Assembly: GCA_004296815.1 (NCBI GenBank)
Contig: SCVT01000399.1
Location: 1 to 8,658 of the forward strand
Source: Reyranella sp.
GTDB lineage: Bacteria > Pseudomonadota > Alphaproteobacteria > Reyranellales > Reyranellaceae
DNA length: 8,658 nt
Direction: 5' to 3'
The position numbers were made by a program, and so were the translations under genes. The notes beneath the pieces were generated by a model. That model worked only from the letters and a program-made list of their open reading frames with translations, was not told where the DNA came from and did not search any database. Each line of letters opens with the position of its first letter. The first letter of the stretch is position 1. This document shows, in pieces, positions 7,234-8,658 of this stretch.

Positions 7234-8658
7234 ATGACAATCAACCTCAGTCTCCCCCAAAAGGAGTCGGAGATTAAGCCGCGTATCACCGTCGTCGGTG
7301 TCGGTGGCGCGGGCGGAAACGCCGTCAACAACATGATCAGCGCCGCGCTGGAAGGCGTGGAGTTCATCGTCGCGAATACCGACGCTCAGGCGCTCGGCCA
7401 GTCGCTCGCCGACCGCCGCGTCCAGCTCGGCATCACCATCACCCAGGGTCTGGGTGCGGGCGCCCGTCCCGAAGTCGGCCGCCAGGCCGCCGAAGAGGCG
7501 TTGCCCGAGATCCTCCAGCTCCTCGACGGCGCCAACATGGTGTTCGTCACGGCCGGCATGGGCGGCGGCACCGGCACCGGTGCGGCGCCCGTCATCGCCG
7601 CTGCCGCGCGCGAGCAGGGCATCCTCACAATCGGCGTCGTCACCAAGCCCTTCCACTTCGAGGGCCGTCGCCGCATGCAGTCGGCCGAGCAGGGCATCCT
7701 GGAACTGGAGAAGGTGGTCGACACGCTGATCGTCATCCCGAACCAGAACCTGTTCAAGATCGCCAACGAGAAGACGACGTTCGCCGACGCCTTCAAGATG
7801 GCCGACGACGTGCTGCACATGGGCGTGCGCGGCGTCACCGATCTCATGGTCATGCCGGGCCTCATCAACCTCGACTTCGCCGACATCCGCACGGTGATGG
7901 GTGAGATGGGCAAGGCGATGATGGGCACCGGCGAGGCCGAGGGCCCCGATCGCAGCCGCGTCGCCGCCGAATCGGCGATCTCCAACCCGCTGCTGGAAGA
8001 TCATTCGATGAAGGGTGCCAAGGGCGTCCTGATCAACATCACCGGCGGCCTCGACATGACCCTGCACGAGGTCGACGAGGCGGCCAACCGCATCCGCGAG
8101 GAAGTGGACGCCGAGGCCAACATCATCTTCGGCTCGACCTTCGACGCCACGATGCAGGGCCGCATGCGTGTCTCGGTGGTCGCCACCGGCATCGCCGCGA
8201 TGGCTTCGCAGCAGCCGGCGCCGAACTACCTGTCGCTCGACATGAACCGGCCGATGCAGACCGGTCAGCCGGCACTCAGCCGTGCGGGCGTGCCGGCGGC
8301 TCCGCCGGTTGGTCGCGTCGCCATTCCGGCTGCCGCCGCAGCGCCCGCCGCTCCGGTCATGCCGGCCGCACCGGTCGTCGCGCCGCCGCCGGTGGCTGTC
8401 GCCCCGCCGCCTCCGGTCATGGCTCCTGCGCCGATCGCCGCGATGGCACCTCCGGCACCGGTCGCCATGGCGCCGATGCCCGAGCCTGCGCCCTTCGTCG
8501 AAGCGCCCGCTCCGGAGCCGGTCATGATGGCAGCGCCGCCGGTCGAAGCGGCGCCCATCGCTGCACCTCCGGCGCCGATGCCCGCGCCCGCACCGGTCGC
8601 GGCAGCCCCGGCTCCTGCGCCGGTGCCGCAGCGTCCGCTGGTCGACGAAAACGACTGG
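7234..8658 (+). CDS. ftsZ: FtsZ, tubulin-like division GTPase (3' end outside window)
   Basis: FtsZ is the cytoplasmic GTPase that polymerises into the division ring and is tethered by FtsA. The visible 475 residues have no stop and run off the right edge. The GTP-binding half has [12 protein letters not shown] at 22-33, ANTD at 47-50 and the tubulin signature [10 protein letters not shown] at 110-119. The synergy loop NLDFAD at 212-217, which completes the neighbouring subunit's active site, is intact. The folded core ends near residue 325. From about 340 onward the chain is a linker dominated by Pro and Ala (see the low-complexity entry), ending in the window with LVDENDW. The conserved C-terminal peptide that binds FtsA is not seen and presumably lies just beyond the edge. 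Even incomplete, it is far longer than the roughly 380 residues of E. coli FtsZ, as is common in alphaproteobacteria. Confidence 0.98.
   Translation, partial: MTINLSLPQKESEIKPRITVVGVGGAGGNAVNNMISAALEGVEFIVANTDAQALGQSLADRRVQLGITITQGLGAGARPEVGRQAAEEALPEILQLLDGANMVFVTAGMGGGTGTGAAPVIAAAAREQGILTIGVVTKPFHFEGRRRMQSAEQGILELEKVVDTLIVIPNQNLFKIANEKTTFADAFKMADDVLHMGVRGVTDLMVMPGLINLDFADIRTVMGEMGKAMMGTGEAEGPDRSRVAAESAISNPLLEDHSMKGAKGVLINITGGLDMTLHEVDEAANRIREEVDAEANIIFGSTFDATMQGRMRVSVVATGIAAMASQQPAPNYLSLDMNRPMQTGQPALSRAGVPAAPPVGRVAIPAAAAAPAAPVMPAAPVVAPPPVAVAPPPPVMAPAPIAAMAPPAPVAMAPMPEPAPFVEAPAPEPVMMAAPPVEAAPIAAPPAPMPAPAPVAAAPAPAPVPQRPLVDENDW
8290..8628 (+). repeat. Low-complexity Pro/Ala-rich coding stretch (FtsZ linker)
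   Basis: Codons 353-465 of ftsZ encode 113 residues, of which by hand count 40 are Pro and 40 are Ala; most of the rest are Val and Met. Degenerate units of the PAPV, PPPV and PAPM kind recur without an exact period. Only Arg361 and Glu417, 423, 428 and 438 are charged. This is the intrinsically disordered linker between the GTPase core and the C-terminal peptide. Its composition makes every frame open here, which explains open frames on both strands. Confidence 0.85.

Noticed and set aside
7149..7277. 42-residue frame from GTG 7149 overlapping the ftsZ start, containing the orphan AAGGAGG
   Set aside because: No ribosome site precedes the GTG, and the frame owes its length to few A+T-rich stops. 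The product is basic and shows no recognisable motif.
5757..7367. 536-codon open frame on the minus strand across ftsQ, ftsA and the start of ftsZ
   Set aside because: It opposes three clear genes and has no recognisable domain. Long stop-free antisense frames are normal in G+C-rich DNA.
8265..8558. Gly/Ala-rich minus-strand frame opposite the FtsZ linker
   Set aside because: It is the mirror of Pro/Ala codons, which become Gly/Ala-type codons on the other strand; no independent gene signals.

Overview
This window is the distal half of a division and cell wall (dcw) cluster. Eight genes lie on the plus strand: ftsW (3' part), murG, murC, murB, ddl, ftsQ, ftsA and ftsZ (5' part, open at the right edge). 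The DNA is strongly G+C-rich. The gene order, the FtsZ N-terminus (MTINLSLP, then [19 protein letters not shown]), the alphaproteobacterial style of MurG and FtsQ, and the very long FtsZ linker all point to an alphaproteobacterium. I cannot name a genus from sequence alone.

Layout. Bases 1-4942 (ftsW, murG, murC, murB, ddl) run into ftsQ (4939-5805) with no intergenic DNA. Each stop codon overlaps the next start by 1-4 bases, which indicates one transcript with coupled translation. The chain breaks twice: a 44-base spacer before ftsA, and a 148-base, visibly more A+T-rich spacer (7086-7233) before ftsZ. That second spacer is the only substantial non-coding DNA here and the likeliest site for separate control of ftsZ.

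Function. MurC adds L-Ala to UDP-MurNAc, which MurB makes by reducing UDP-GlcNAc-enolpyruvate. Ddl makes the D-Ala-D-Ala dipeptide. MurG converts lipid I to lipid II, and FtsW polymerises lipid II at the septum. FtsZ forms the cytokinetic ring, FtsA anchors it to the membrane, and FtsQ links it to the periplasmic division complex. So the window couples precursor supply to the division machine.

I found no mobile element, CRISPR array, RNA gene, broken gene or unfamiliar cassette, and no sign of a previously undescribed system. The points worth a second look are regulatory or structural. In the ftsA-ftsZ spacer these are a strong Shine-Dalgarno sequence with no start codon at usable distance, a possible hairpin that could bring it to the ftsZ start, and two DnaA-box-like sequences. 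In FtsZ it is an almost uncharged Pro/Ala-rich linker.
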